64,000 nucleotides of DNA. Source: JBGSIC01 sp041751875 (lineage in GTDB: Bacteria > Bdellovibrionota > FAC87 > UBA2466 > JACKAF01). Location: assembly GCA_041751875.1 (NCBI GenBank), contig JBGSIC010000021.1, positions 62,001 through 126,000 on the forward strand. The letters are read 5' to 3'. The notes under the pieces were generated by a model. It saw nothing but the letters and a program-made list of their open reading frames with translations, was not told the origin of the DNA and made no database searches. Positions 8,468 to 19,400 of the stretch are shown in pieces. The first letter of the stretch is position 1, and every line of letters begins with the position of its first letter. A program made the translations under genes and the position numbers.

Positions 8468-9641
8468 TGGTGGAGCCACTAAGGCGGCTGCGTTTCATGT
8501 AGGCGTTTCGCTTGCGCTCAAGGACAAGGGCTTTTCGTTTGTTGGGGGCATGCAGGAGACGATACCACCGGTAGACTCATGTCCTTTTCCTCAGCCCAAG
8601 TACCATTCCCATCAGATCGCAAATTATGTCGGCTCTAGCGCCGGTGCGCTGATCGTAACCATGCTGGCAGCGGGCGTAAGTGTGGAATCTCTTATCAATT
8701 CTTTTTCCGATGAATCCGCATTGCGCACTCACGGGGTCTTCCAAGACGTTCCGCGTATCCAATATAAAGACGTGCTTTCACCTAAGTGGCCCAGCCCGTC
8801 TGCTTTGCTGGAGAGTTTTAGAAAAAATCCCATTTTTGGCAAAACAGTGGAATCTCTTTTCCTGAGAAACCTGCGCCTCCCGGGGTTATTTACCACCAAG
8901 GGTCTGGCAGGCTACTTAAAGAAACATATTTTACCGACAGAGCATTTTTATGCCCTTAAACCCAATCTCTTTGTGATTGGAACTCAACTCGACCATTCTC
9001 GCAAAATAGTTTTTAGCCGGTACGGCACGGAGAAATCCACGGACGATTATTGCCAGTACGCCTCTAATGTCCCGATTTCCGATGCGGTGGCAGCGTCTAT
9101 GTCTTTGCCCCCCATTTTTGCACCCTATCCCATTAAGCACCCTGGGGGTAAAAAACGGTTTTATATCGATGGGGAAATTCGAGAAACGCTTTCTACTCAC
9201 GTCGCAAAGGAGAATGGGGCGGACTTGATTATCTGTAGCTACACGCACCAGCCCTATCACTATTCGGCGGAAATCGGATCGCTTTACTACTACGGCATGC
9301 CTGCCATTTTGATTCAGACTATTTATCAAGCCATCGAACAAAAAGTGTTTGGTGCAAAAAAAGCACATGAGAATAAACTCATCACCCTTAAAACGGTGAC
9401 GGAGTTCTTCGAAAATAAGAAGTATCCCAAAGAAGATCTGCAGGAGCTCACGGACCTTCTCCAGACTCGTTTGGATTTTAAGCTCGAGCTCAACTACATC
9501 TACATCCACCCTGAACCTGGTGACCGCGAAATGTTTTTCGGAGATCATTTCACACTAGCCCCTGCCGCTTTACAGCAGGTCGTGAACATAGGCTATCGAC
9601 GCGCGATGGCCGAACTTCGCAAGTACGACCTCGTCGCCTAG
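8421..9641 (+). CDS. Patatin-like phospholipase
   Basis: This is a 406-residue lipid acyl hydrolase of the patatin family with a Ser-Asp dyad. The glycine-rich oxyanion region is F-S-G-G-A-T-K-A-A-A-F-H. The nucleophile is S73 in G-S-S-A-G, and the dyad Asp is probably D250 in I-D-G-E, where most members have D-G-G or D-G-A. I chose ATG 8421, which has GGGAGGCGAG just upstream; the longer frame from 8376 has no ribosome site. Translation begins inside murB, so expression is tied to the cell-wall operon. No signal peptide is seen, so it probably acts in the cytoplasm or at the inner membrane. A 31-bp palindrome begins right after the stop. Confidence 0.85.
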   Translation: MPKKKISFSRPAVVFSGGATKAAAFHVGVSLALKDKGFSFVGGMQETIPPVDSCPFPQPKYHSHQIANYVGSSAGALIVTMLAAGVSVESLINSFSDESALRTHGVFQDVPRIQYKDVLSPKWPSPSALLESFRKNPIFGKTVESLFLRNLRLPGLFTTKGLAGYLKKHILPTEHFYALKPNLFVIGTQLDHSRKIVFSRYGTEKSTDDYCQYASNVPISDAVAASMSLPPIFAPYPIKHPGGKKRFYIDGEIRETLSTHVAKENGADLIICSYTHQPYHYSAEIGSLYYYGMPAILIQTIYQAIEQKVFGAKKAHENKLITLKTVTEFFENKKYPKEDLQELTDLLQTRLDFKLELNYIYIHPEPGDREMFFGDHFTLAPAALQQVVNIGYRRAMAELRKYDLVA

Positions 9642-9672
9642 GTTCCGTAAGGTGCCAGGCACCTTTTGGAAC
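9642..9672. repeat. 31-bp palindromic repeat, copy 1
   Basis: The element has nested arms, GTTCC..AAGGTGCC-A-GGCACCTT..GGAAC, and begins on the base after the patatin stop codon. Copies 2 (10603-10633) and 3 (36971-37001) have the same length and arms. The hairpin followed by T residues could end transcription or stabilise 3' ends. The copies are extragenic, like REP elements. Confidence 0.8.
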
Positions 9673-9829
9673 TCTTAACCACAGAAATCAAACCGCTTAG
9701 AATGAAAACGTGTCTGATCGAAGTACTCCTTAAACAAATAAGTCGCACGTATGAATTTGTCTGTACAACCTCCATACCTCTGCCTTAAATTGGCCGCACT
9801 TCAATGAAACTTATTACAGAGGTGCCTCC

Positions 9830-9943
9830 ATGGCGCATTTCCAACCGTCAACCAAATCCTTACTGATCGGATTGGCTTTAGTCCTCACCGGAATCGGTGG
9901 CGCCGAAACCAACAACAAGTACGGGCAGGAATTAGATGGATAA
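9830..9943 (+). CDS. 37-residue signal-peptide-like small protein coupled to MarC-like gene
   Basis: The frame runs ATG 9830 to TAA 9941-9943, with AGAGGTG seven bases upstream of the ATG. The peptide has a short polar start, a hydrophobic core (L-L-I-G-L-A-L-V-L-T-G-I-G-G-A) and a polar tail E-T-N-N-K-Y-G. It could be a single-pass membrane peptide or a cleaved leader. Its stop overlaps the start region of the next gene (ATG 9936 lies eight bases before the end), so translation of the membrane protein is probably coupled to it. I do not recognise a family. Only the start site, the overlap and the hydrophobic profile support it as real. Confidence 0.5.
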   Translation: MAHFQPSTKSLLIGLALVLTGIGGAETNNKYGQELDG

Positions 9944-10541
9944 GCAACTCCAAGCAATTGTCACGATTCTATCTCTGGTTAACCCCATGGTTTGCGGAAT
10001 GATCTTTTCGCAACTTGAGGGTGGTCAGACGCGACAGAAGAAATGGATGGATGCTTCGCAGGCCGCGTTTGCGGTCCTAGTGGTACTGGTTCTTGCTGCT
10101 CTATTCGGTACCCAGGTGCTTCATATTTTTGGAGTATCACTGGATGCTTTTTCTGTCGCGGGCGGCATGGTGCTTTCGTGGATCGGGTTCTCTATGCTAA
10201 GCGGTAACACGCACTCCACACAGAGTTCAGGTCCTAAAAGTAAGAGCGAAAACAGCTCTCTCACACCCTTGATTCTGTTCGCGGCAAGCCCAGGTACCAT
10301 AACGGGGGTAATCACTGTCGCCGCAGCTCAGAGAGAAACGCAGCTTCCGGTGACAGCACTCGTAGCGGTTGCGGCGGCTGTCGCTGTTATGTGGGTCGTA
10401 CTCATAATTATTTCCTCGTCCAAAAAGTCGGCCGACAAGGGTGGCTTTGTGCGAGACACGATGACGCGCTTTATGGGTTTGATTGTGGTTGCGATGGGCG
10501 TCCAGTTTGCTCTCACTGGCCTTCGTGCATTTATGAATTAG
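9936..10541 (+). CDS. MarC/UPF0056-like integral membrane protein
   Basis: This is a 201-residue polytopic protein with about six hydrophobic segments. The MarC family pattern is visible: an N-P motif in the first helix (S-L-V-N-P-M), F-G-V-S-L-D-A-F-S-V-A-G-G-M-V-L around residues 65-85, and a second half starting P-L-I-L-F-A-A-S-P-G-T-I-T-G-V-I. The family role is unsettled, and the historic link to multiple antibiotic resistance is not supported by most studies. A polar loop rich in Ser, Lys and Asn divides the two halves. It follows the 37-residue peptide with an eight-base overlap. Confidence 0.75.
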   Translation: MDKQLQAIVTILSLVNPMVCGMIFSQLEGGQTRQKKWMDASQAAFAVLVVLVLAALFGTQVLHIFGVSLDAFSVAGGMVLSWIGFSMLSGNTHSTQSSGPKSKSENSSLTPLILFAASPGTITGVITVAAAQRETQLPVTALVAVAAAVAVMWVVLIIISSSKKSADKGGFVRDTMTRFMGLIVVAMGVQFALTGLRAFMN

Positions 10542-10602
10542 CTATCTTCCGTGGAACTATTTTGTTTGGGCCAGATGAGACGCACTCGCTTCGCAATCCG
10601 AG

Positions 10603-10633
10603 GTTCCGTAAGGTGCTAGGCACCTTTTAGAAC
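10603..10633. repeat. 31-bp palindromic repeat, copy 2
   Basis: Same element as at 9642, with core GGTGC-TAG-GCACC and arms GTTCC/AGAAC. It lies 61 bases after the MarC-like gene stop and 109 bases before the delta-60 lipoprotein, so it could end transcription between the two. Confidence 0.8.
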
Positions 10634-10728
10634 CGTCTAAAGTTTGGACAGATCCTTCAAGATTCCTAGCAAATTCGGGATTGTCTCATCACTTAGTATT
10701 GGAATTGTGTCTGTACAGTGAAAATCGT

Positions 10729-10734
10729 TACAAT
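10729..10734 (+). promoter_or_regulatory. Possible -10 box of leaderless delta-60 lipoprotein gene
   Basis: TACAAT ends eight bases before the ATG at 10743, and no Shine-Dalgarno lies between. TTGTGT at 10705-10710 could be a poor -35 with an 18-base spacer. Confidence 0.3.
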
Positions 10735-10742
10735 GGTAGAGT

Positions 10743-11990
10743 ATGCGTGTACTTGTCGTTATATCGGTTTGCTTACTGCTTACCGCTTGTTCCAATGCCA
10801 TCCTTAGTTGGAAAGCGGGAGGAGACGACAACTCGCCATTTCGACAGTTTGATATTCAACCCGATCCCTTCCATTTTGTCCCCCCTCCTTTTGGCGGTGG
10901 TATCGATAAAATTAAAGCGCTCATCTTGGATCCAAATGGTCCCTATCTGTACTCGCTCGGGGATCTTTCGGCGGCGGCAGGAGCAGGAAGTCTTGTTAGC
11001 GACATCATGCGCCTAAGGATAAATGGAATGCGCGATCCCACTTTCAGGGCTACCGCCTTGCCGAACTATGCGAGCTGCGGCGCTCTAGAGGAAGGATCCT
11101 CTGGCAGAATTTATGTAGGAGGAAATTTCACTAACTATCACGGGAAAGCAGAGGTGGGTCCGAATCTGAACAAACCGATAAGTAAACTCATTCGACTCAA
11201 TGCTGACGGTAGTCTCGACGAGAGTTTTGCACCCAGTATAACGAACCCTGCTATTCCGGAGACCACGGTCAATGCCGTGGCAACCGTTCCCAATGAAACG
11301 CACATTTTTATCGGGGGATCGTTTAGTATTGTGGGCACAGTTCCCTGCGAAAAAATTGCTCGACTCGATGCGAATGGAAACCCGGACTCTACTTTTTGCA
11401 GCCGCGTGCAGTTCAATAACACGGTTGAAACTATTTTTGTTGCCTCCGACGGTCGCGTCTATGTGGGAGCGGCTTCGCCCTTGTTGAGGAGAATGGATGG
11501 CTCGGGAATGGTTGATATGGCTTTTCCGAAAGTTTCCTTAAGCGGAAACTATGTCTCCGCTGTTGCGGTAGATCCTCTTAGCGGGGATATCTACGTGGGA
11601 GGGCTGTTCACGGTTTCAGGTTATCCTACGATGAGAAATTTAATTCGTCTGAATAGCGAAGGAGAGCTGGACACCAGTTTCGCTGACGACGGCATCGATA
11701 AGGAAGTACGGTCTATCATCCTCGCATCGGACGGAACTGGTGCAATTTATGTGGGTGGCGCTTTTGATAGAATGGGAACGGTTCCCATCGCGAAAGTTAT
11801 CCGCCTTCTCCCCAACGGTGAGATCGACCCTAGTTTCCAGGTGCCCCCTAATGTTTTCAATCAGACGGTTTGGACCATCAAACCAGCAGGCGACAATACA
11901 AAAGATATTTTCGTTGCCGGCAATTTCTCACCCTCAAACCCCACACTCCGATACCTCCTACGTCTTCGTGAGGATGGTTCAATCCGTTAA
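10743..11990 (+). CDS. Lipoprotein with delta-60 repeat beta-propeller
   Basis: The N terminus is a lipoprotein signal with the lipobox L-T-A-C, so the mature protein is anchored by Cys16 and probably sits in the outer membrane or periplasm. The rest consists of repeats of the delta-60 (DUF5122) type: I-Y-V-G-G-x-F followed by R-L-x-x-x-G-x-x-D-x-x-F. At least six units are visible. Such units form a beta-propeller and are found in surface proteins of delta-proteobacteria and relatives; no enzyme activity is implied. The gene stands alone between the MarC-like gene and the transglycosylase. Its start lacks a ribosome site and has a -10-like box close by. Confidence 0.85.
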   Translation: MRVLVVISVCLLLTACSNAILSWKAGGDDNSPFRQFDIQPDPFHFVPPPFGGGIDKIKALILDPNGPYLYSLGDLSAAAGAGSLVSDIMRLRINGMRDPTFRATALPNYASCGALEEGSSGRIYVGGNFTNYHGKAEVGPNLNKPISKLIRLNADGSLDESFAPSITNPAIPETTVNAVATVPNETHIFIGGSFSIVGTVPCEKIARLDANGNPDSTFCSRVQFNNTVETIFVASDGRVYVGAASPLLRRMDGSGMVDMAFPKVSLSGNYVSAVAVDPLSGDIYVGGLFTVSGYPTMRNLIRLNSEGELDTSFADDGIDKEVRSIILASDGTGAIYVGGAFDRMGTVPIAKVIRLLPNGEIDPSFQVPPNVFNQTVWTIKPAGDNTKDIFVAGNFSPSNPTLRYLLRLREDGSIR

Positions 11991-12144
11991 CGAAACCGAC
12001 CCCTCATACTGACCAACCAGGCACGAATTTCCCGTGTTCAGCCGGCATACATCTTGCTCATTCACTCCCCAGTAGGCGCGGTGTGCTCGCTAGGGTCCGT
12101 CTAAGGACTTTCCACCGCTGACAATTTTTGCGTATGGGGGCTGT

Positions 12145-13452
12145 GTGGCTGAAGAAAAAAAGACGCGTCGTCGGTTTAAGCTGAAACGTTATACGCGCGA
12201 ACGCATTCAGGACCAATTAAGCTTTCTGTCGAGCCGGTACGTCTACGGCGGCATTTTTTTCCTCTTGGTGGGCTTGCTCGGGCTTTACGCCAATCTCCGC
12301 CCATCCGCAAAAATCGAAACGGGCGTGGCACCGTGGAGTCGCCCCGATCGCGTTTCTGTCCAAAAATCGTGGAGCTATTTTTACCCTGCTTGGGATGATT
12401 CCTTGTTTTGGCCTTTTCGCTCAGAAGCAGAGAAAGCGGCCATGCAGGAGCTTCGCCTTTCCGCTGCCGCTCTTCCAAATTTGCTAACGGATCCTCAAAA
12501 ACGTTTAGATCCGCAACTTCCCATTACACCCGTATTGATTCCTTCGGTGAAGTTTTGGTTGGATGTATACGCCCGATACGATTCCCGCGTTCGGATTATT
12601 CACGATCGCAATCGGCCTGAGATTGTCTATGGCGTCCTGGATTTCCGCTCGCTGCACGAAGATTTCAACTCTCCTGTGCTCTTGCGGAAACAGATTCGCA
12701 AAATTGAATCTCAAGTTTTAAGCCAGTTGCAACTACTACTCCTTGCCCTTCATTCTGAAGTTACCAGTGGCAAGGTGTATTCTCGTGAGCTGGAAACTCT
12801 GAAAAGCTTCTTGGCGGACAAAGGCGTTTTAGGAAACTCCGATGCGCTGGCGCGCGACTTGCGGACTCAGAGCGGACAAAAGGATGTTTTCCACATGGCT
12901 CTCGTAAGGTCGGTTAAGTTGTTGCCCCTCATGGAGACTATCATGCGCCGGCACAACCTTCCTGCAGGCCTTTCTCGTCTTCCTTTTGTGGAGTCTTCTT
13001 TTAACCCACACGCTCGTTCAAAAGTGGGAGCAATGGGCCTTTGGCAGTTTACGCCCCCTACCGCACGTGAAATGATTCACCCTGAGAACAAAGCGCTTTG
13101 GGTGCACCCCATGGTGCAAACTCAGGCGGCTGCGCGTCTTTTACGCCAGTACCGCAAGGTGCTGCCTGATTGGCCCACCACAGTAACCGCGTACAATTCC
13201 GGCGTGGGCAGACTCAGCAGACTGGTCACCCAACATCGGGCGAAAAATTACGAGAGTCTTTACTTAAGAGCAGAAAAGAATCAACTCGGTTTTGCCGGAC
13301 GGCATTTCTACCCGAGTCTCATGGCGGCAAGCCTGGTGGAAGCGTACAAGGAACAGTTTTTTGATCTTCTCAAAACACCGCCCACGTACGTACAGATCAT
13401 GGGCTATGGAAACCCGATGGAAGCCGAGCTTTGTTTGAAGTTAGAAGACTAA
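12145..13452 (+). CDS. Membrane-anchored lytic transglycosylase, MltD-like SLT domain
   Basis: This 435-residue murein lytic transglycosylase cleaves the MurNAc-GlcNAc bond in the periplasm. A basic N terminus (K-K-T-R-R-R-F-K-L-K-R) and one transmembrane helix at about 33-52 anchor it in the inner membrane. The SLT domain lies in the C-terminal third, with catalytic Glu283 in V-E-S-S-F-N-P, then G-A-M-G-L-W-Q-F and T-A-Y-N-S-G-V-G. The middle region (about 100-260) has no recognisable domain. I take GTG 12145 as start, with GGGGG a few bases upstream. No LysM repeats are present, unlike E. coli MltD. It converges on the giant minus-strand gene, 45 bases away. Confidence 0.88.
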   Translation: MAEEKKTRRRFKLKRYTRERIQDQLSFLSSRYVYGGIFFLLVGLLGLYANLRPSAKIETGVAPWSRPDRVSVQKSWSYFYPAWDDSLFWPFRSEAEKAAMQELRLSAAALPNLLTDPQKRLDPQLPITPVLIPSVKFWLDVYARYDSRVRIIHDRNRPEIVYGVLDFRSLHEDFNSPVLLRKQIRKIESQVLSQLQLLLLALHSEVTSGKVYSRELETLKSFLADKGVLGNSDALARDLRTQSGQKDVFHMALVRSVKLLPLMETIMRRHNLPAGLSRLPFVESSFNPHARSKVGAMGLWQFTPPTAREMIHPENKALWVHPMVQTQAAARLLRQYRKVLPDWPTTVTAYNSGVGRLSRLVTQHRAKNYESLYLRAEKNQLGFAGRHFYPSLMAASLVEAYKEQFFDLLKTPPTYVQIMGYGNPMEAELCLKLED

Positions 13453-13497
13453 GTTATTAGTCCACTGTTGGTATCGACTCCAACCAAACAAATGCAT

Positions 13498-16400
13498 CTA
13501 CTCATCACTCAGTTGAGCCATGGAATCACAATCGCCATTTTTTGTCCGCACCGCTGAGGCGTGATCGTTGAGGCCGCGTGAGAGGAAAAACGTTTTTACT
13601 TTTTGCCGAGTGTATTTGCCCCCCGTACTATAAAGGTCTACCAAATGTGCACGTATAGGATCACTGGGGGTTCCCTTTACGTGTTCTTCAATAAACTCCA
13701 CTACCCCACTGCTCTCGCGGAGCTTTCCCCCTTCAGCCACTTTCTCCAAGATAAGCTCTTTGTGCTCAGGGGAAAGTTTTTCATCGGCTAAAAGCCTTTT
13801 GAGGAGATCAGCCCAACTGTGACCGGCTTCAATTGCCCCGGGGATGAGTGCGGCAACCTGAGGCAGGTGTTTTAGGCTGGGGTTTTTACTAAAAAAGTTT
13901 AACGCGGTTTCAACGCTAATGCCCTTTTCCTTCGCTACTAGTTTGAGAAGCTTTTCATAAAACGCGTCACTCAAAGGAGTAGGGCTGACGGCGTGGGACT
14001 TTAAATTGCTATTCACCCCGTAATCGGCGAATTCTTTAAAGCGCCTGTCTATCCATTCCCCATCTTCCACATGCTTCCAAAACATCTCTTCCACGTCTTT
14101 GGGCATAGGTTCTGCCATATTAAAAGCCAAATGCCAGAGTTCTTTCATCCAATTTGCTGCTTTCCAGCGCAAATCTTCGTTCCTCGATTTCCCTTCGGCC
14201 CTTCGTTTTTCGTAGCGCTTCTTCCAGGTGTCCCAGCTAAAGGGGTGCCCTAGCTTCTCCAGCAAAAAGGGGAGATTGAGATTACGATTTTGATTGTGCA
14301 CTAATTTACTAGCCAGTGAGGCTGCCCGACGACGGTCTTGAGCAAATTCACCGATCAAACCTTCGAGCCTCTGCACTCTTTCTCGCCATTCCGCTTGGGC
14401 CTGTAACCGATCCTTCTCGTTATAGTGGGTGTGTCGGCTGGGCTCACCTCTAGTGAGTTCATGCTCTTGTTGTCTCAGAAGGCGCCTTACCACTGTGTTA
14501 TAAGTCTCAGCATTCATGGTAGCGCGGTTGGCTTCAAGAAAACGAAGGAGCTCTTCTGCAAGGGGTTGCTCAGTGCCCGATTCGGGGATAAGCCCTACAA
14601 TAACTTTTTGATCTCTAACCACTAGCCCATCAAAAACTCTTTGGAGAGGCGTTTGGTTGAGTTGGTTTTTCACCAGATTCAGATGACCGTCGGTATCTTC
14701 TCTCAAAGCATCGATAAGATCGTAATCCCTTAAGCCCTTTCGGTGAGCCATCTCAAGCCACTTAGAATCCTCTTTGAGATTCTCTCCAAACCATTTCTGG
14801 GCAAGTTCCAGGGCAGTGTAATCTTTGTGGTTGGCTAACTCATGGGTGATATCAAGTCCCAAGGTGCTAAAGAACTCCGCGGTTTTCTCTCGCGTATAGA
14901 TGCTGCCTTTTTCATAGGCCTCAAGAAGTTTGCAACGAATCCCTTCCCCACAGCTTTCAGGACTGTGCTGACGAATAAAATCCACTACACCGCTGCTGTC
15001 TCGGAGCTTTCCCCCTTCAGCCACTTTTTCCAAGACAAGCTCTTTGTGCTCAGGGGAAAGCGTTTCATCACTCAAAAGCCTTTTGAGATCATCCCAACGA
15101 CGGCCGGATTCGACTTCTCCCGGGATGAATTCAGCGAACTGAGGCAGGTATTTTAGGCTGGGGTGCTTACTAAAAAAGTTTAACGCGGTCTCAGCGCTTA
15201 TGCCCTTTTCCCGAGCCACTAGTTTGAGAAGCTTTTCATAAAAAGCATCACTCAAAGGAGTAGGACTGACGGCGTGGGATTTTAAATTGCTCTTCACCCC
15301 GTAATCGGTGAGTTCTTTAATGCGCCCGCCTATCCAGCCCCCATCGTCCACATGCTTCCAAAACATCTCTTCCACGTCTTTAGGCATGGGCTCAGCCATG
15401 TTGAAAGCCAAATGCCAGAGTTCTTTCATACCACTCGCTGCTTGCCAGCGCACATTGTCGGTCCTCGATTTCCCATCGGCCACTTGTTTTTCGTAGCGTT
15501 TCTTCCAGGTGTCCCACCCAAAGGGGTGGCCTAGTTTCCCCAGCACAAAGGGGAGATTGAGATTACGATTTTGATTGTGCACTAATTTACTGGCCAGTGA
15601 GGCCGCCCGACGACGGTCTTGAGCAAATTCACCGATCAAACCTTCGAGCCTCTGCACTCTGTCTCGCCATTGCGCTTGAGCTTCTAACCGATCCTTCTGG
15701 TTATAGTGAGTGTGTTGGCTGGGCTCACCTCTAGTGAGTTCATGCTCTTGTTGTCTCAGAAGGCGGCTTACCACTGCGTTATAAGTCTCAGCATTCATGG
15801 TAGGGCGGTTAGCTTCAATAAAACGAAGGAACTCTTCCGCAAGAAGCTGGTCAGAGCCACTAGGGATAAGCCCTACAATCACGCTTTGATTTTTGACCAC
15901 TAGCCCATCAAAAACTCTTTCGAGAGACATTTGGTTGCCGATTCGGTTTTTCACCAGATCCAGATGACCTTCGGTATCTTCTCTCAAAGCGTTGATGAGA
16001 TCGTAATCCATTAGGCCTTTTCGGTAAGCCATCTCAAGCCACTTGGAATCTTCTTCGAAACTCTCTCCAAACCACTTTTGGGCAAGTTCCAGGGCAGAGT
16101 AATCTTTGTAGTTGGCTAACTCTTGGGTGATATCGAGTCCCAAGGCCGCAAAAAACTCCGCTGTACTGCTTCTCACATGGCTGCCACCTTTTTCGTAAGC
16201 CTCAAGAAGACTGCAGCGGATCCCTTCCCCACAACTTTCAGGACTGTGCTCGCGGATAAACTGCACCACACCGCTGCTTTCGCGGAGCTTTCCCCCTTCG
16301 GCCACTTTCTCCAAAACAAGTTCTTTATGCTCAGGAGAAAGCTTGTCGTGAGCCAAAAGCCTTTTGAGATGATCGTCCCAATTGTGGCCAGTTTTAATCT

Positions 16401-19400
16401 CCTGGGGGATAAGTTCAGCAAACTGAGGTAGGTGTTTGAGGCTGGGGTGTTTACTAAAAAAGCTTAACGCGGTCTCAGCGCTGATACCCTTTTCCCGATC
16501 CACTAGTTTGAGAAGCTTTTCATAAAACGCGTCACTCAAAGGAGTAGGGCTGACGACGTGGGATTTTAAATTGCTATTCACCCCGTAATTGGTGAGTTCT
16601 TTAAAGTGCCCATTTATCCATTCCCCTTTTTCCACATGCTTCCAAAACATCTCTTCCACGTCTTTGGGCATGGGTTCTGCCATGTTGAACGCCAAATGCC
16701 AGAGTTGTTTCATCTCACTTGCTGCTTTCCGGCGCGCACTATCGTGGTTTGCGTTCCACAGCTCTGTTACCTTTTTTTTCATCCAATGGAACATGGAGCC
16801 GTCACCCTCCCACTCGGCTCTTTGTTTTTCGTAGCGCTTCTTCCAGGTGTCCCACCCAAAAGGGTGGCCTAGCTTGCCCAGCACAAAGGGGAGATGGAGA
16901 TTGCTATTTTGCTTGAGCACTAATTTACTAGCTAATGAGGCCGCCCGCCGGCGGTCTTGAGCAAATTCTCCGATCAATCCTTCCAGCCTTTGCACTCTTT
17001 CCCGCCATTCCGCTTGGGCTTCCAGCCGATCCTTTTCGTTATAGTGGGTGTGTTGGCTGGGCTGGCCTTGGGATATTTCACTTTGGAGAGTACTAAGCAG
17101 GCGCTCCACTACCGTGTTGTATTCCTTAGGGCTGAGTTTAGTTCTTATCCGGCGAAGAAAAGACTCCCGTTCACTCAAGTTCTCAGCAAGATCCTTTGTC
17201 AGGGCTTTGAGAAGCTCTTGTCTCGTCTCGGGTTTAGCATCGAAGAGGCAGCTTTCATCCAAGCACAATAGTTTGTGAACATCGTTGTAATTTTTGGCTG
17301 AATCCAACTTTTCTAAAATCTTGCCACGTATCTTGGGATCTACCGGACCCAAGTAGTCAGGAACACCGAGGCGCAGCACATCCAAAAGTTCCCCGTTTCT
17401 TTGCAGAATGACTTCATGGATTTGCTTGGCAACAGAGGGCGATACTTGCCGAGAGAGCTTGGGAAGGATTTCCTTCACGACGAAGGACCCAACGTCGGGA
17501 TCATTTACCAATTCGGGAAGTAGAGTGTGACTTTTTAAGTCAATTGAATCGAGATGTTCAAAGATCTCTTTGGTTGTTTTTTCGGCGTCGGGATCAAAGA
17601 GACGATCGAGAAGCTTTCCCTGTATCTCAGAATCTAGTTGCCGTGCCGATAGGAGTACAGCTTTTCCCAGTTCGCGTTGCTCCTTATGCGTACTTCCCAG
17701 AGCGTCCAGGGCTTTATCCGCGATATAGCCCGGATCGTGCGGGAGCAAGCGGCCGATGGCACTAATAATTTTTTCGCGCCCAATCGCATCAAGCGCTTTG
17801 TCCCCTGCGGCATCAGAAAAGAGCTGGTCCACAAATTTCAGGCGTTGTTGATCCATTTTGTCTGAAGGAAAGCGGGATAAAGTCTCAAGTCCCTGCACGA
17901 GACTGTCAAAACCTAGCTGGACTTCGTTTCTTCTCAAGTTGGGTGCCTCACGCATAAGCCCGCCCAGTTCGTGGTTCAGTGTCGTAGCAAAATCTTCTGC
18001 CATCTTCTGGGTCTGTTTGGGTGGAATGGTCCCCGGGACTTCCCCCTCTATTTTCGCCAAACTAGCAATGGCCGTCAGGTAATCGGTCTTGGTGAGCAAA
18101 TCGTGATCGAGCTCAAAATCACTGAGGAGCTTTTTATACAACTTGGCGCCGATAGGGCTCTGGTGCGTGCTACTCAAAAAGCTTTGAGCTGTTTGCAGAT
18201 CTTCCGGCGTAACGGAAAGGGCTTTGAGCACTTCACCCGCGTCAACGTGGGCGGAGCGTTGGGAGTTTGCCTGAGCCGCAATCAGAGCTCTTTCAAAACG
18301 CGACATATCCTCGATTTTTTTGGGCCTCGGGTAGGGCGTCTCTAGGTGGGTCACTTTAAGATCTTCAAAGTACATAGGGCTTTCCGCTACATTCTCGAGT
18401 ACAGCGTGCCGGAGAGTGTCTGCTTTGTAGTACTCACTCGAGAGGCGATCGACCTCTTTCCAGCCCGGAGGCATCTCCACAGTGACTTGTTTGGATTTCC
18501 CTTCCGGCTTCAAACCCCGGCGCATGGCGTCCGTGTTGACGATGTTTCGGGTTCCCGCTTCAAAATTATGGGTGAAGACCACTGGGGACTTAAAGTCTTT
18601 GGCGACGAGGTGCTTTACTGCTCGGATATCGGTTTCCCCAAGGCCTGAACCATTGGTGGTGATGATGTACGGAATCTTTTTTCCTTGGTGTTCAATCGTT
18701 GTGACAAGGGCGTAGCCGTCAGGATTGCCTTCTAGGTTTTCTGATTTTCGGATCCAGTAAACCCAAGTTCCTTTTACCAGCGGGTAGTGCGGGACGGTCG
18801 TCATCGAGCAGTCTCCGCCGAAGCAGCCCCGAACAATCCCGGCTAGGGGTGGTACGCGCTCGATAGAGATTCCTCTAAGAGACTGAGTGCCTTCGTCGCC
18901 AGAGGCAACCGGAAGAAGAGCGGGGTGGACTTGTTTTGTCAGAAACTGGTTTCGAAGGGTGTTCACCCCTTCGTTGACGACACCCAATCCCTTAGTTTGG
19001 GACAACTTTGCCAGCTCGGGCTCTTGGTGCAATCGAAAAGTATCGTTATACAAGTTATCAATATCGCCCACGTCCAAGATCGAGAGCTTGTTGACGAGTT
19101 CCCGTTTATGAGTCTCGAAGTCTGCGTGCAATGGATTTAATTCGTTATCATACAAGACGGGAACGAGTCGCAGAAAAGCACCCAACCGCTTTTTGAAGAC
19201 CTTGTGGTCAAACTTTCCCTCACGTTTGCTTATTTCTTTTAGTTGTTCGATAGCTTCCGAAACGGTCCCAAGCTTTTTTATATCAAGGTTGTCCAAGTCT
19301 CTTAAAAGACCTTGGCGGAGCAATCGAAGTTTCGCTTCGTCAAACACGATGGGCTTAGAAGAATACTTAGCCGACAAAAAGTCGGTGCCTCCGAAATCGG

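Noticed and set aside
8931..9548. 205-codon minus-strand frame opposite the patatin gene
   Set aside because: It lies wholly opposite a well-supported patatin gene and has no ribosome site or domain; it is a codon-pattern shadow.
13465..13486. GTTGG/CCAAC stem between convergent genes
   Set aside because: Only five base pairs with an eight-base loop; too weak to call a terminator.
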